Source: Enoplosus armatus (taxonomy: Eukaryota; Chordata; Actinopteri; Centrarchiformes; Enoplosidae). From it: 64,000 bases of DNA. Positions 1 through 13,400 of the stretch are shown in pieces. The stretch is from contig NC_092192.1 in assembly GCF_043641665.1 (NCBI RefSeq), positions 21,429,978-21,493,977 of the forward strand. Reading direction: 5' to 3'. Position 1 is the first letter of the stretch. Each line of letters opens with the position of its first letter. The notes under the pieces were generated by a model. The model did not search any database, was not told where the DNA came from, and saw only the letters and a list, made by a program, of their open reading frames with translations. The translations under genes and the position numbers were made by a program.

Positions 1-1277
1 TGACCTCCTTGCCCTTATGTGACACCTGTGCTATTCTGAGTTTGACCTCTGGTTAGCTGTAGCCCTGCCTACGCTGTCCCACAGCAGCTGGGAGCAGCTA
101 ATTACCAGGCCAGTACACAGATGAGTATGGCACCCAGCCCTCTGGAAAAGCACGAGGGAGGGAGGGGAGGGAGGGAGCTTTGGAGACAGAGCAGGAGTGA
201 CCCTCCACCCAAGGGTGAAATCACAAAATGAATTAGGTGATGATATCACAATTTTAGTTGACGGTCAATTGTCATACAAATAATTGCGAATATTTAATAA
301 TAATAATAATAATAATTTAATTTTTTATTTAAATGAAATGGCCAGGGGCGTGGTCACCACAAACAAATGACCCCCCCCCCCCCACACACACACACTAATC
401 ATGCTATTTATAACACTTTGTTCTGGATTCCTCATCTAAACAGTTGTTGTCCCCCTTGAAATGTGTTTCCCGCCCCTTTCCCATAACGGTCTCAGTCTCA
501 GTGGTTGGGTTAGGCGTCATGGAGATAACTGGTGAGGCTGGGTTCAGGTGAAGCACCACAGAAAATGACTTGTTGGGGTTAGGGAGGTTAAGGCAAGGGG
601 AAACTAACTTTGACACGGCAAGGCTGCCACTCAAAACTGTTTCTGTCCTTTCAACTTACAGATTTCAACTGGATCTTTTGAGTTTGAGTTATTTATCATT
701 TTAGTAACTTTCAAAAGTTAAGAACTGAACATAAATGGGTACAGTCAAAGGTTAAATAAGCAAATTCGATGCTGGATTCAGACTTGAGTAAAATGTTAAA
801 ACCCCAACCACTCTTTGCTGTTTGAAAAGGGATGCATTCGTGAAGCACAATGCGTCTCTGTCCTTTGTGAGGTCCAAAGTTCTTATGTTTCAAAATTCTA
901 AAGTAGTCTCAGTCACTTTGCCCCTGTGTCTTATGCATACGGTATGTTTATTGTTTTAAAAAGAACATTAATGTTGTTTTCTTTAAAATGTTATTGCCCC
1001 TTAATTTTCCTCCAGTGCCCCTAAAAATAAGTGTACAGTTCGGGCAAGCTCGTAAGTCTAAGTGGGGAGAAAAATAATTATTTTGTTCCAAATAAAGAAA
1101 AAGTTAAAATAGATAGATGTCATCGCTCTCTCTCTCTTTCCCCACGTTTCCTTTGTCAAAATCCATACCATGTTGTGATGCAGGTCAAATCTACTCCAGG
1201 GAAAATGCAATACCTAACACTATATTCTAAAACGGTAAGAGAATGAATCTCAAGGTCAACGTCCCATTTTCTTTCAG
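1..1277 (+). other. usp25: usp25 intron (5' part outside window)
   Basis: This stretch precedes the first coding exon seen and ends in a ttttctttcag acceptor. It holds an (AAT)n run at 294-317, a C-run followed by CA repeats at about 371-395, and a TC-rich stretch near 1127-1143. No coding exon is visible. The preceding usp25 exons, including the catalytic Cys box, must lie further upstream. Confidence 0.8.
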
Positions 1278-1405
1278 CACTGGTTCACCGAACTCCCTCC
1301 TGTGTTGACCTTTGAACTGTCGAGATTTGAGTTTAACCAAGCACTGGGACGGCCTGAGAAGATCCACAACAAGCTTGAGTTCCCCTCTATGCTCTACATG
1401 GACAG
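1278..1405 (+). CDS. usp25: usp25 exon: USP catalytic domain, palm strand segment
   Basis: The exon starts after ctttcag and ends before gtaata. It encodes [19 protein letters not shown] and then [17 protein letters not shown], a conserved block of USP25/USP28 catalytic domains. Length is 128 bp, entering in phase 0 and leaving in phase 2 (GAC AG). It encodes about residues 1-42 of the window product. Confidence 0.96.
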
Positions 1406-4400
1406 GTAATAGAAATATTGCCACAGTATTTGTCTGTAGTAAATAGCAATTAATCCCAAGTCTCCTTAAGACTGAAGCCTTCGCTGTGGTCATTGTCTTT
1501 TTAGGTACATGGACAGGAACAGGGAAATAACCAGGATTAAGAGGGAGGAGATCAGGAGGCTGAAAGAGCATCTGACTCTGCTTCAACAGCGACTGGAGAG
1601 GTACTTCTTGTCCACCAACCAATACCTGCTTATTTAGCCAAGGTCAATAATCCTCTGTAGACAGCCATGCAGAGAGATTTCTCACTCTGACCGGTCTGTC
1701 ATTATGCCCTCTATTCTCATTTCTCTGGCCCTCGGCTCCACTGCTTCTCCTCACTCTTTCTCTCCGTCCTCTCTCAGGTATCTGAGTTATGGCTCAGGCC
1801 CCAAGAGGTTTCCTCTGGCAGATGTCCTCCAGTATGCCATGGAGTTTGCCTCCAGTAAGCCGGTGTGCACCTCCCCAGTGGAAGACATCGACTCATCAGC
1901 GCCCCCCGGTGGCACAACAGGACAACAGCCATCCGCACCGAGGCAAGTGTCATAACAGATGGCCTGCAGTTTGTTGTCACTGCTTTTCCATCATTTGCTC
2001 TGTTAGTTTCAGGAGCGGGACGCAACGCAAGGGCATTTTTGTATTCTTATCCTAAACTTAATTTTTCAATAGGCTTGCTCATACAAATGTTCCAAGACAG
2101 ATTCATCTAGCTCTGTTAGCTCAGTTTTTGATCTCTACTGTGGTCTCTACCAACTGCTGAAGGAAATGTATGGCTCTTAAGCTGCTAAATGCTCCACTGT
2201 GTTCACCAGCTAGTCTCCAGCTGTGTCAGTCTGCTGTTTGGTGCTGAGCAGGTAGTGTATGTTGGGTTTTAAGAGTTTTGTTTTCCCCTGAAAACAACTT
2301 GTCAAAACCAATCTTTTCATCTGAGTGGTTCTTTTCAGTGGTTTTTCTATGCTGCCGGAATGGCTCTAGGGATGGCAAAGCCTGTTGGTCAGTCCACTCG
2401 TCACTTTGGTCCAAACTGAAATATCACAACAGCTATTGGATAGACTGCAGTGAAATTTCATACAGATACTCCTGGTCCCCACAGCATGACCACTGACTTT
2501 GGTGATCCCCCCCTCTGACTTTTCCTCCAGCACCACCAGCAGGTTGATATTTTTGGCTTTTAGTGAAATATCTCAACACCTTAATAGGTGAATTGCAATA
2601 AAGTTTTTTGTACAGACCTTCTTGCACTCATCACTTGGTGATCCCCAGACCGTTCATCTAGCACCGCCATCAGGACAAAATATGTCCAGTCCAAATTGTA
2701 TTTAATTATATTTTTATCATATCTTGACCTGAGGGCAGACACGTCCCGTCTAATACGTACTGTATTGACCACAACGTTGCATACCTTTCCAGCAGAGCTG
2801 AGGTGCTGTGAGCTGCTAAGTTAACCTCACTGGCAATTTCAATATTTCCTGAGGTGTTGTCTGCTCTGACCCCCAAGCCTGCATAGGATTTAGTTTTTCA
2901 TTGTTGTAGCATTATTTTAAGCTGCAAAATGGCTGGTATTGGAATATTGGACCAGATCCTTTTTTTTTTTTTTTCATTTTATAAACTGTGTCTCTCTCCC
3001 TGCAGCACAGCCGAGCAGGACTCCTTGCCTCCCCTAGAGAGCTCAGGCCCCGCCTCGGGTCCCACCACAGCTCCCACTGCAGCCCAGCAGCAGAGAGTAC
3101 CCATTCATAAGCCCTTTACCCAGTCGCGGCTACCTCCCGACCTCCCCATGCACCCTGCCCCGCGCCACATCACCGAAGAAGAGTTGAGGGTGCTCGAGGG
3201 CTGCTTGCATCGCTGGAGGAATGAAGTGGAAAATGACACCCGTGGTAGGTCTACCTGCCCCCCATTTGCAACCCCTTATGTCCATTGCTTTCTCTGTAAT
3301 ACTGCTACAGTAAACATTAGATTGGCACTTAATAATAGATTGTATATGATGTTCATCCCACCAGATCTGCAGGGCAGTATAACCAGAATCCACAGAACCA
3401 TTGAACTGATGTACTCTGACAAATCTATGATGCAGGTGAGCAGCAACTTTTCTGTAATTCCCTCAAATAACACTCATATTTGCAACACAAAAAGCCACAT
3501 CAACTGCTCCATTTGTTAATCAGCATTTTGTATCTCCCTTGTTTTGTTCTAGGTTCCATACCGGCTTCACGCGGTGCTGGTTCATGAAGGCCAGGCCAAT
3601 GCAGGCCACTACTGGGCTTACATCTACGACCCACATCAGCGTTGCTGGATGAAGTACAACGACATCTCTGTCACCAAGTCGTCCTGGGAGGAGCTGGTCA
3701 GGGACTCGTTCGGAGGCTACCGGAACGCCAGTGCCTACTGTCTCATGTATATCAACGACAAGAAGCCCTTTCTCATAGAAGGTAAGCATGGACCGAGGTT
3801 TAGCAAGTAGTAGCGTTCATATGCATCTTTGATGCACAATTGCAGGAATTGTGTAAGAGGTCCGTTTTGGTCTCCCTCTCTGCCATTTTGTTTTACCTAG
3901 CCACAGTTACAGACCAATAGATAACATCTGCTACTTATTTGTCGGGTGAAGGACAGATTCAGTCATGTTTACTGTCATTTGATGTTAAACATTTCTTGCT
4001 TAACCTCTTTTTCTCTGGTTTCTGTTGCTTGTTCTGTTTCACTCCCTCGCTGGTTATCACATAATGTCATACCTTTAAATCTGGACGTAACAACTAGGGA
4101 TGTAAACAAATACCAGTACATTATTCCAATGTAGGCACATGGTTCACATATAATATGTTTATTTTTTATATAAAGTTATTTTTTAAATTCTATGAGCGGT
4201 CCAGACAATTTCTAACTACGTCCTTTACAAACCCTGCCCACTTCCTGCATGAATCCAAATACAGATATTTTTGTGACATAAACAGATAGAAGCTTTGCGT
4301 TCCAGCGCTAGTAACCACATTGCCTTACCCCTGAGGTTGTTGTAAATTTAACCCTAGAATAAAATAGCTCTTATGTCCAATGTTCTGTTTTCTGTTGGCT

Positions 4401-7400
4401 CAGTTAAATCAAAGTAGTGAAGCTGATTCCAGGCAGACTTTGTATCGCCACATCTCCTGTAGGACAGTTTGCTGTGGTTTGACCAGCTGAGACCTGCTAT
4501 TGAAAGTGAAAATGACAAATCTTGACAAGAACAGCCGAGTTTTTGTCAAACAATCTGTTTGAATCATCTTCAGCTCATCTAGAGCGAGTCATAGCTAAAG
4601 CATTTCTGTTTTTCTAGTGTAGGACTGAAAATAAATAGTGATTATTTTCTGTTGGAAGAGTTTCTACAAAACAAACATTTGATGAGCTGTCATATTTTTA
4701 TTTTTTTTAGCATACCAGATTACATTCATTGTTTCTCTCTTTTGTCTGTGCAGAGGAGTTTGATAAAGAAACGGGACAGGTCCTCAGCGGCATGGACAAA
4801 CTGCCTCCAGACCTGAAGCATTACGTGAAGGAGGACAATGAGCTGTTTGACAAGGAGATAGAGGAGTGGGACGCCCTGCAGGCCCGCAAGGCCCAGCAGG
4901 AGAAGCTGGCCCTGGCCGCCGCAGCCGCTGCCGCCGCCGCCGCGGCAGCTTCCAACACCTCCTCTTCCCCTCAGCCCATGAGTATTGAGTCCAGCCCTCC
5001 AGACAACGCAGGTCAGGGTCATGGCACTCAGAATACAGAGTAGAATACTTAATTGAGAATCAATACTTGGTAGGAAGATAAATACAGAAAAACTCTTGTT
5101 CCCTAGAGAGTTATAAAAGGATGAGGAAATGACCTTGAAATATTGGCATCCAGCCTTACAGCTCTAACTCCCTTTGACAGGTTATTGTGTATAATATTGT
5201 ATACAATATATACAGTATATCACAGGAAAGGTCTAGCTGGCTGACATGAAATGGAACCCATTGATATTTTAATGTGGACGCACCATTATTAGCTAAACTA
5301 CATTTTAATCTAGGCACCTGTCCCAAATAAGAGCTTTTCTACATGTAACCCTGGTTATTGGTAAATGGAACATTTCTGCAATCATGCTCACAATAATGCA
5401 GATACATTTATACCAACTGCACTGCTGTTTTGGCGTTTGTGTAGATGAAAACATGTAGAAAATCGTTTGGAGAGAAAAAAAGGTAAAGGACCAGACACTT
5501 TTTAGGTTTCTCTGATGGTGTCGTTGCCCTCCTGCAGTACCCCAGCAGGACCCTGAGTACATGGAGCAGCCATCACCCACGAATGACTCCAAGCACCTGC
5601 AGGAGGACACCGAGAGGGCCATCTTCAGAGCTGCTGCTGAGCAGGAGGAGAGAAGCCCCGAAGCATTGTTAAATGCAGTACGTAAAACACATGACGCCAC
5701 ACTCCCACCAAGTCATTGTCACCCATCATGCGGCTTACATGTAAGTTACATGTACATTTTATTTCATCCGCAGTCATCTTTTTCCCCATGAGTAACTCAA
5801 TTCTGAGGAGTAATTGTTTGCTATTTTATTTAGTAATAGAGCATTTTAATATTTTTATCTCGATGACATGACCACTTGTATGTGAAAGGTGCTGAGCTGC
5901 TGGGAGGAATAGTAACACAAAGAGAGAATTCTTTACTAGGAATACTAAACCTTTGGAAGACACCTACCAGACTAATTCATCCCGATGGAAGCCTCTTATA
6001 AGCCTCAGCTGCTTTTATACAGAAGGACAACTATTTCTCCCCCTATTGTTAAATTGGAGTTGTGTTAGGAAGGGATCTTTTCATGGCCAGTATGGAGAGG
6101 TGGAACAATCACCGCGACAAAAACATGTTTCATCATACATCTGGGCATGTGAGTGTTGTTTTAAGACATACTAAATGTGAGCCTATCCTTTAATCCCTAT
6201 TTCATGCTTATTCAAGTTAACACCATGTCCACAATTGCGCCTAGTGAGTCTGAACAAGGATAGCAAGTTATTTGATCTGTCCAACCCAGTTTCGAAAAGA
6301 CACAAAGTCAGCCGAGAGTATGTTTTTGGGGAAAAGCCGCATCACATGTTGTAGTGTTCAGATATAAATATGAGTATATTTGATGAGTGCTATGTCTGAC
6401 CCTGCTGAAGGCCACGAGCCCAAGCGCGTCAGTCTGACAGTAAAGTTGTGTTTACGACAGGCGTTGCTGGAGTTTTCACCTCTTCATGAGTGCTATTTTT
6501 CTAATATTTCACTGTATTTCTTTCCTCCACATTTAACGTCCCTTGCCTCTCCATCAGTGCTCCAACCTTCCTGTTTCATCTGTCCCATTCTCTCTGCAGT
6601 CTCTTCCCTCTCTCACCTCCCCTCAGCCTGAGGTCCAGGTGAGCACCCCCTCCACCCCCCCTCCTGACCTGGTCACGGAGGATGAGTGCCCTGGCCAGCG
6701 CACGGTAGAGGTGGCCATTCCTAATGTGGGGACCTTTGTCATTGAATCAGAAGAGGGGGGGTATGATGACGAGGTAGCTCTCGCCCAGACAAATCTTCTC
6801 TCCCCTTTTGTGCTGAGAAGTCTGTGCCTGTTTGATATATGGAGTGAGAACATCGTCGCCCATTCACATGGCTCCACATAAAGGTTTTTCACACCTGAGA
6901 AAATCTTGACACTTGATGTCGACTGATTTCAGGATTGGCTGGAGGCTGAAAATGCTGCGCCTTAAGCCTGACCTCTTTGTTGGCCTTCCTGCATTACTCC
7001 TGTGTGAAAAGTCTCTTCTTGAGCCAGTCTGCATCTTGGCACAAAGGCAGATTGACCTTTTACAGAAAGCTTCTCCACACAAGTCACTCTTTAAGTGAAA
7101 AACAATGTTATGATTTGAATAAGCTGTAGCAGCTTGTCTCCCGCACTTTTAGCTGTCTGTCACACACAGCCGTCATTGTACCTGCCTTGGTTTTCGCACA
7201 TTATCCTTGTGAGGACTGCGCATTGTGCCATTGAACTGACTGGCTGTGTCCCTCACAATTGTGTCACTCTAACCAATGCATGGACTGCTGAGTGATGTCT
7301 GGCATGCCCTGACTGTGGTATGCTTTTATCGTAGCGCCTCAGAGCACAGAACGTAACATAGTGGCTGACCTTGCCTGGTTCATCACAAGGACCTGTTGTT

Positions 7401-10400
7401 TTTGTTTAACATGGTTCCTGCTTCCTGGGCAGGCAATGATGACCCCCAACATGCAGGGTATAATTATGGCCATTGGCAAATCCAGCAGCGTATATGAAAA
7501 GAATGGGCCTGAGGCAGCCTTTTTTAAGGTACACACCATCTCTCCTTTACCTTTCCTCATTCCACACTCACTCCACCTCCCTCCATCTTCTCTTTTATGT
7601 GTATCTGTTTCTTGTTCTTCTCCTGTGTACTTTCTGGCAGTGCAGCAAGAAAGATAAAAAAAAACACTTAGTACAGTAACCATTACACAAATCACGTTGA
7701 GGGGAAAGTCTTCTATATTCAGACTTGTGCTCAGCCCTGAACTGCTGAACTTTCTGGGCAGCACATTAGATTATTGAAATCAGCCACATCCAGTCAGCAC
7801 CTCCGATGTTGCCAAAAAAAATCATCTTGTTTAGAGCTTTCTGGAAATTAAGTTTTTCAATGATTGTAGCCCGTTCCCTTTTTAAATTGAGCACTCGCCT
7901 CTCAAATCTCTTTAGAAATAAAGCAATCATAAAGTAAGCTGAGAAAACACGTGACGGCCTTATGTGCTGCTTCTCCATAGGGACAATATAGTGAAGAGAA
8001 AGAGAGAGATACATTTCTAACTGGGGGGAAGGGGGGGGGGGATCTATAAGGATCTAATAGTATCCATGAATTTATTGAGAGAGATTTCCATAAATAGATT
8101 ATCTCTCTAATAATACTGTTGAATTGCATATGGGACAGTTTTCCAGCTCAGAGAGAGAAGTAAGAGTGAATGTGTGTGCCCTCCTAGAAATATTTGATAT
8201 TTATGCTACCAGTCCTATGAAGACACATCGGCCTACTGTAGAAGCTCTGTTGTTTGATTGCATCCAACTGTAAATACCCATTGAACCTATGACTTTTCTC
8301 CAGCAAAGAGAGGGATTTAGGATTGCACATGGTGTTTGTCTTCAAAATGTTATTATTGACAGTAGATGAGTCCAGCATTAGACCGTTTGTAGTCCCACTA
8401 TTTCAGTCTGAGCTGTGAAGAAGCTCTGAGAAGTGTGCTGTGCCTCCGTAAATCAACTCAGAGTTATGTGTCCAAGAGTTCGTGATATGAAGAAAACAAT
8501 CGTGTCTGAAAGTCATTTAATTTCCAAGTAAAATCCTTACCTTTTTAAGTTCACGACCGAAGAGGACCTGAATAAGTAATCGTGTCCACGTCCATACGAC
8601 CAACAACATCAACGTTTTTAACCCTGACCTGTCACTCCTGTCTCTCTCTGGTCAGGCCATAAAGCTGGAGTATGCTCGTCTCCTGAGATTTGCCCAGGAG
8701 GACACGTCTCCTGAGAATGACTACCGACTGCAGCACATCATCGTCTACTTCATCCAAAACCAGGCGCCCAAGAAGATCTTGGAGAGGACTCTGCTCACAC
8801 AGTTTGCTGACAGGAACCTGGCCTTCGATGAGAGGTGGGTTAGTCTGTACACTCTGCCACGACATTGTATTTTAAAAAAAAAAAAATCTGGCACACAATT
8901 GAGTGTATTCAGTTCTTTTCTGTTTAAACTTAGTCGCTTCAAGGGATCAAGTTCTATGATTTGCATAAAAGTGACCAGCAGAGGGTAGCAGAGACCTTGA
9001 CTCTGACTTACAGTTTCACTGTCAGCAGCACAGACTGACAGCGTCTCATCTGGACAACGCTTTCATGCTGCAAATCCTTTCTGATGGCATTCCCTCTGTC
9101 TTTAATTCAAACACAAATCTTAGGAGACGCATATCCAGTAGTGACTTTTGTAATCCTGCTGGCAAATATCAAGATTCCCTCCCTATTAACATTGGGATGC
9201 ACATGTCATTCGGGTGTGTTATGCCTCTTACTATCTCTTAAAACTTTTCAACTACGCTTGTTGGCCTCAATCCATATTCATGAGTGAAAAATTGATTTCT
9301 CCCTTCTCCTCTATTTTGAGCAAGATAATTAGATTTATGTGTGCATGTGGCCTCAATAGGAGCCTCCGGAGGAGTGTTTCACTTCTCCTCTCAGCACTAA
9401 AGAGTGATTCATTAGGCCATGCTGAGGCCTAGGGGCAGAGTGGACTGTTTCATCTCCTGGAGCACCTCACAGTGACTCACCATCTCATCACTAACGCCAG
9501 TTCCTCTTCCTGTCTCCCACCCCCCCCACCCCCCACAGATGTAAGAGCATTATGAATGTGGCACGTGCCAAACTGGGCCTAATTAAGCCTGAGGAGGTCA
9601 ACATGGATGAATATGAGGTCAGCAGCAGTGTCTTCTGGGTTTTACTTATCTAAAATAGTAGATTTCAGTCCTTTTTACAGTGCTTTTAATACGGTATTAC
9701 AGATTGTCTTTATAGCCTTGCTGTAACGTAGTTAATCATTAAAAATGCTAGTATTTGAATTTCAGTGAGCTGGCCTATGGTAACTTCTATTTGTCTTAAT
9801 CAGATGTGGCATCAGGCTTACAGGAACTTCCGCGAGACAACCATCTTCATGATGACTGGCTTGGAGCTCTTTCAGAAGACAAAGTATGGTGACACCTTCC
9901 CAGTGCTCCTCCTAATATCTAATGTTGGAAGAAAAAAAAAATTTAACTCAGTCTCCAGCTATCTTATTAGAGCTTTAAGTCATATGAGTTTAGTGCTGCA
10001 CATTACATTTATCTTCAGTTAATTTCCCATCCGTAGCCGCCAGGAAATGTTGAAATGTCACCTGCAGAGGGCAGCAGCTTACAATGTGTGCAGCGCTGAG
10101 CTCTGTAGCCGTGCACTGGGTTCATCAAGTTTATTTTGTCTTTGAGATGTCTCTCTCTCTCTCTCTCTTAAGTTCTCTGAGCGACTTTGATACTACTTTA
10201 TCTGAACGTAACATGTGCTTTATCTCTTTTCTTTCCAGTTACGTGGAGGCTCTGATGTATCTGATTTACTCTCACCAGTACAACAAGGAGCTTTTGTCGA
10301 AGGGGCTGTACAGAGGGCACGACGAGGAGCTTCTTGGTCATTACCGTCGAGAGTGTTTGCTGGTGAGGCAGCGCATGCAGTTAGCACAGTGACTCTCTGT

Positions 10401-13400
10401 TGATATGAGTGGACATGTTTATTCCTGTATGTCACATTTCTTCAATGAAACAAAGTGATTACAAAGAGGGCGCTCCCTCTCTTCAGGGTCTGTTTTGGAA
10501 CGGACACCTTTTGTGTCCAGCAGGTCGTTTATTTTCTCTTTGTCACTCACTTTCCTCTGTATCAAACTTCCTCTGCTGAAGTGACTCAGCAAAACTAACA
10601 TGGCCAGACATTTCCCCTTCAATACTGAGCTGTGGTACTATAATCAAATTGCTTTGCTGAGATATTGCTTTGGCTTGCTTGCAGCCCACAAAAGATTCCA
10701 CTGAAGGTTTTTCATCTGATACTGACAGATGAAAATCCTTTCAGCGTTGTGATGTGAGCCCCTTTTCATTTCACCCCCACCGAGCTCCAGGCTGTGCTCT
10801 GGTATTATTGGTTAGGGCTAAGGGTATTTTGGTCTGATCAGCCTCATACTGGTCTTTAGCGGCCCTCTCACTGCTGCACTCAGTAACCTTACACCAGCAT
10901 TGTGCTCATAATGTAATCATTGGAGTGGGAATAGGAAGCAGGAGGGCCAGCGAGTGTAAACACATTACCAAGAGACACAAGCGTGTCCTCAGCTAACCTC
11001 AAACCTCAGCTCTGCGCAGCCTGATCGGTCATCTTAGATCTCTGGCCAGAACCTCTGGCTGCGTCCGCTCAGCTGTTTACCTTCAGCTCTTGTTTTAATT
11101 GAAAACACTGCTAACATTGACACAGTTAATGTACTTGGATGTTTTTGCAAATCCAGCCTTGCAGTCCCTGATTCCAAACTGGCTTCCAAAAAAAAAAAAA
11201 AAAAAAAGCCAGGGTTGTTTCCTCAGAGAGGAGGTCAGGGAGTTTGTCTGTGACAGAAAGGTGGTTTTGGCCAAGAACGGGAGGAAAAGCTTGTATCCAT
11301 ATGCACATGCAGATCGCCAGGACCCACTTTCAGTTCCAGTGGCTGGAGAATATTCTGTGCTATTAATGATGTCTGTGGGATTACTGTGAGCACACTCCAG
11401 AAATGGAAACCTTCACTGACAAGAACTAAACAAGAATAATGAAAGGAATGACGTAGTGAAAATGAAAACACTGACATAAGATGGCACAAGTATAAGAAGG
11501 CAGAGTCAGCAAAGTGTGCTCCTTGACAAAGTTATTTTCAAAGAATTAGTCGTCTTTCTTTCCTTGGCCAGGTTGATCTGCTGTCTAAAAGCTGTGAGGG
11601 CAACTTTCAACTTAATGCTCGAGTCAAGAGCGGAGATTTTTCAAACTGTGAGGCGCCTCCCCAGGTGGGAGCGGGAGAGTGAGAGACGGGGGAATGTGGA
11701 GCGACAGATCTGAGGCAAAGATACTGTGAGAGGTGGAAGAGACAGGTGCATGCTGGTGCTCTAAAAACAGCTGGAAGTTAGTGATTGTTGTTTGGCTGCT
11801 GATTTGGCCCGTTTACCAGCACAGTCAGCAGTTGGAGCAGCAGCAGCAGCTAAGCTACTTTAAATATATCATTATCTCCAAATCATTGAAAAGAGGCCCT
11901 CCTTTAAACTGCAGAACTTGCCTGAGAATCATCCAGTTTTCCAGTTTTCTTCAGTTGCACAGAGATCCCGTGATAGCTGTCTGCACATTCATGGGTATTT
12001 TGCAAACAGGAACTGCTAATAGCTAATTCGGCATACTTAATGGTGTTGAAAGTATGGTACTCCCCCCACAGAAATTAAACGAGCAAGCGGCTGCCATGTT
12101 TGAGTCCGGAGAAGAACCAGAGGTGACCACAGGCCTAGGCATCATGAACGAGCTGGTGGTGCCCTGCATCCCTCTGCTGCTGGTCCACGACACCGAGAGG
12201 GACCTGCTGGCAGTGGAGGACATGAGGAACCGCTGGTGCTCCTACCTGGGCCAAGAGATGGAATGTGAGTCCCCGGGAGAGAAGGAACAGGCTCGGCCTA
12301 TTAGATATTTCTGGAGAGTTGAAGTCTTAGGTTACTAGTGCATTCCCCGCACCCCTGCCAAAGGTCATCATAATCAGTTCACACATTACACATCAATTTT
12401 TTTTTATGAGAGTACACTGAATATCTTTGGGTTTTGAACCATTGGTTGAATAAAACACAAAACGGTTAATCAATTAATTGAGAAAATAACGAGCATGTAT
12501 TTCTCTTTAAATAGTATTTGACTTTAAATAGAGCTGGCCCGTTCACTCACTGTGAGTGTGTCGCCACATCGGCATATACCAGTCTTCTTCAGAAATGGTG
12601 CACATAGATTTAAAGCCAAGTAGAGCTGAAACGCTTGGCCGACTTGACAAAAAATAAATAAATCTTCCAACTGTTTTGACCATGGATTAATCGTTTTGAG
12701 GCCAAACATTTGAGCATTTTCTCTCTTTTCTATAATTGTAAACTGAATGTCTGTGCTTTTTAGACTGCCGGTCCAACAAAACAAGACATTTTAAGATGTC
12801 ACCTTGAACTCCTCTTCGATTGCAATGGGCATTTTTGCCTATTTTCTGACATTTTATAAACCAAACAATTAATTGGTGAATCGAGAAAAACCATCTGCGG
12901 TTTAACAGCCCCTACACACAACGAATCATTTTGAAGAATGTCTGTCAGATAACACTCAGAAATGTTCAGAGGACGCTCCTGGAAATAATTACCTGCTAGG
13001 AGAACAGGATTGAACGAGGATTCAGCTTTTATCAGTGGGTTCCAGTATCAGTCCACAGAGAGCCTGTTCTCAGAGTTCCTGGCCTTTGTTCAGGAAAAGC
13101 AGAGTATTATCACCCAGACCCATATTTACTGGAGTTTTACAATCCGTGTCTGTTGTGGAACTACCTGTGACATCACATTGAAAATATTTACCCTGCGATC
13201 CCTGTGTTTAGGAATCAGAGATCCACTGCATTGCGATGCAGGGCTCTTACAGTTAATCATTCACTATCTTTCTGTCTGTCCTCCCTCCGCTGGCAGCCAA
13301 CCTCCAGGAAAAGCTCACCGACTTCCTCCCCAAGTTGCTGGACTGCTCGACAGAGATCAAAAGCTTCCACGACCCTCCCAAGCTGCCCACCTACTCCACC

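Noticed and set aside
1227..1622. 131-codon frame on the - strand over the first usp25 exons
   Set aside because: It is the antisense shadow of two usp25 exons and the intron between them.
4084..4130. Start of a hAT repeat (ctagggatgtaaac)
   Set aside because: No matching second terminus or duplication could be found.
4726..5022. Gly/Arg-rich frame on the - strand
   Set aside because: It is antisense to the usp25 exon that carries the alanine tract.
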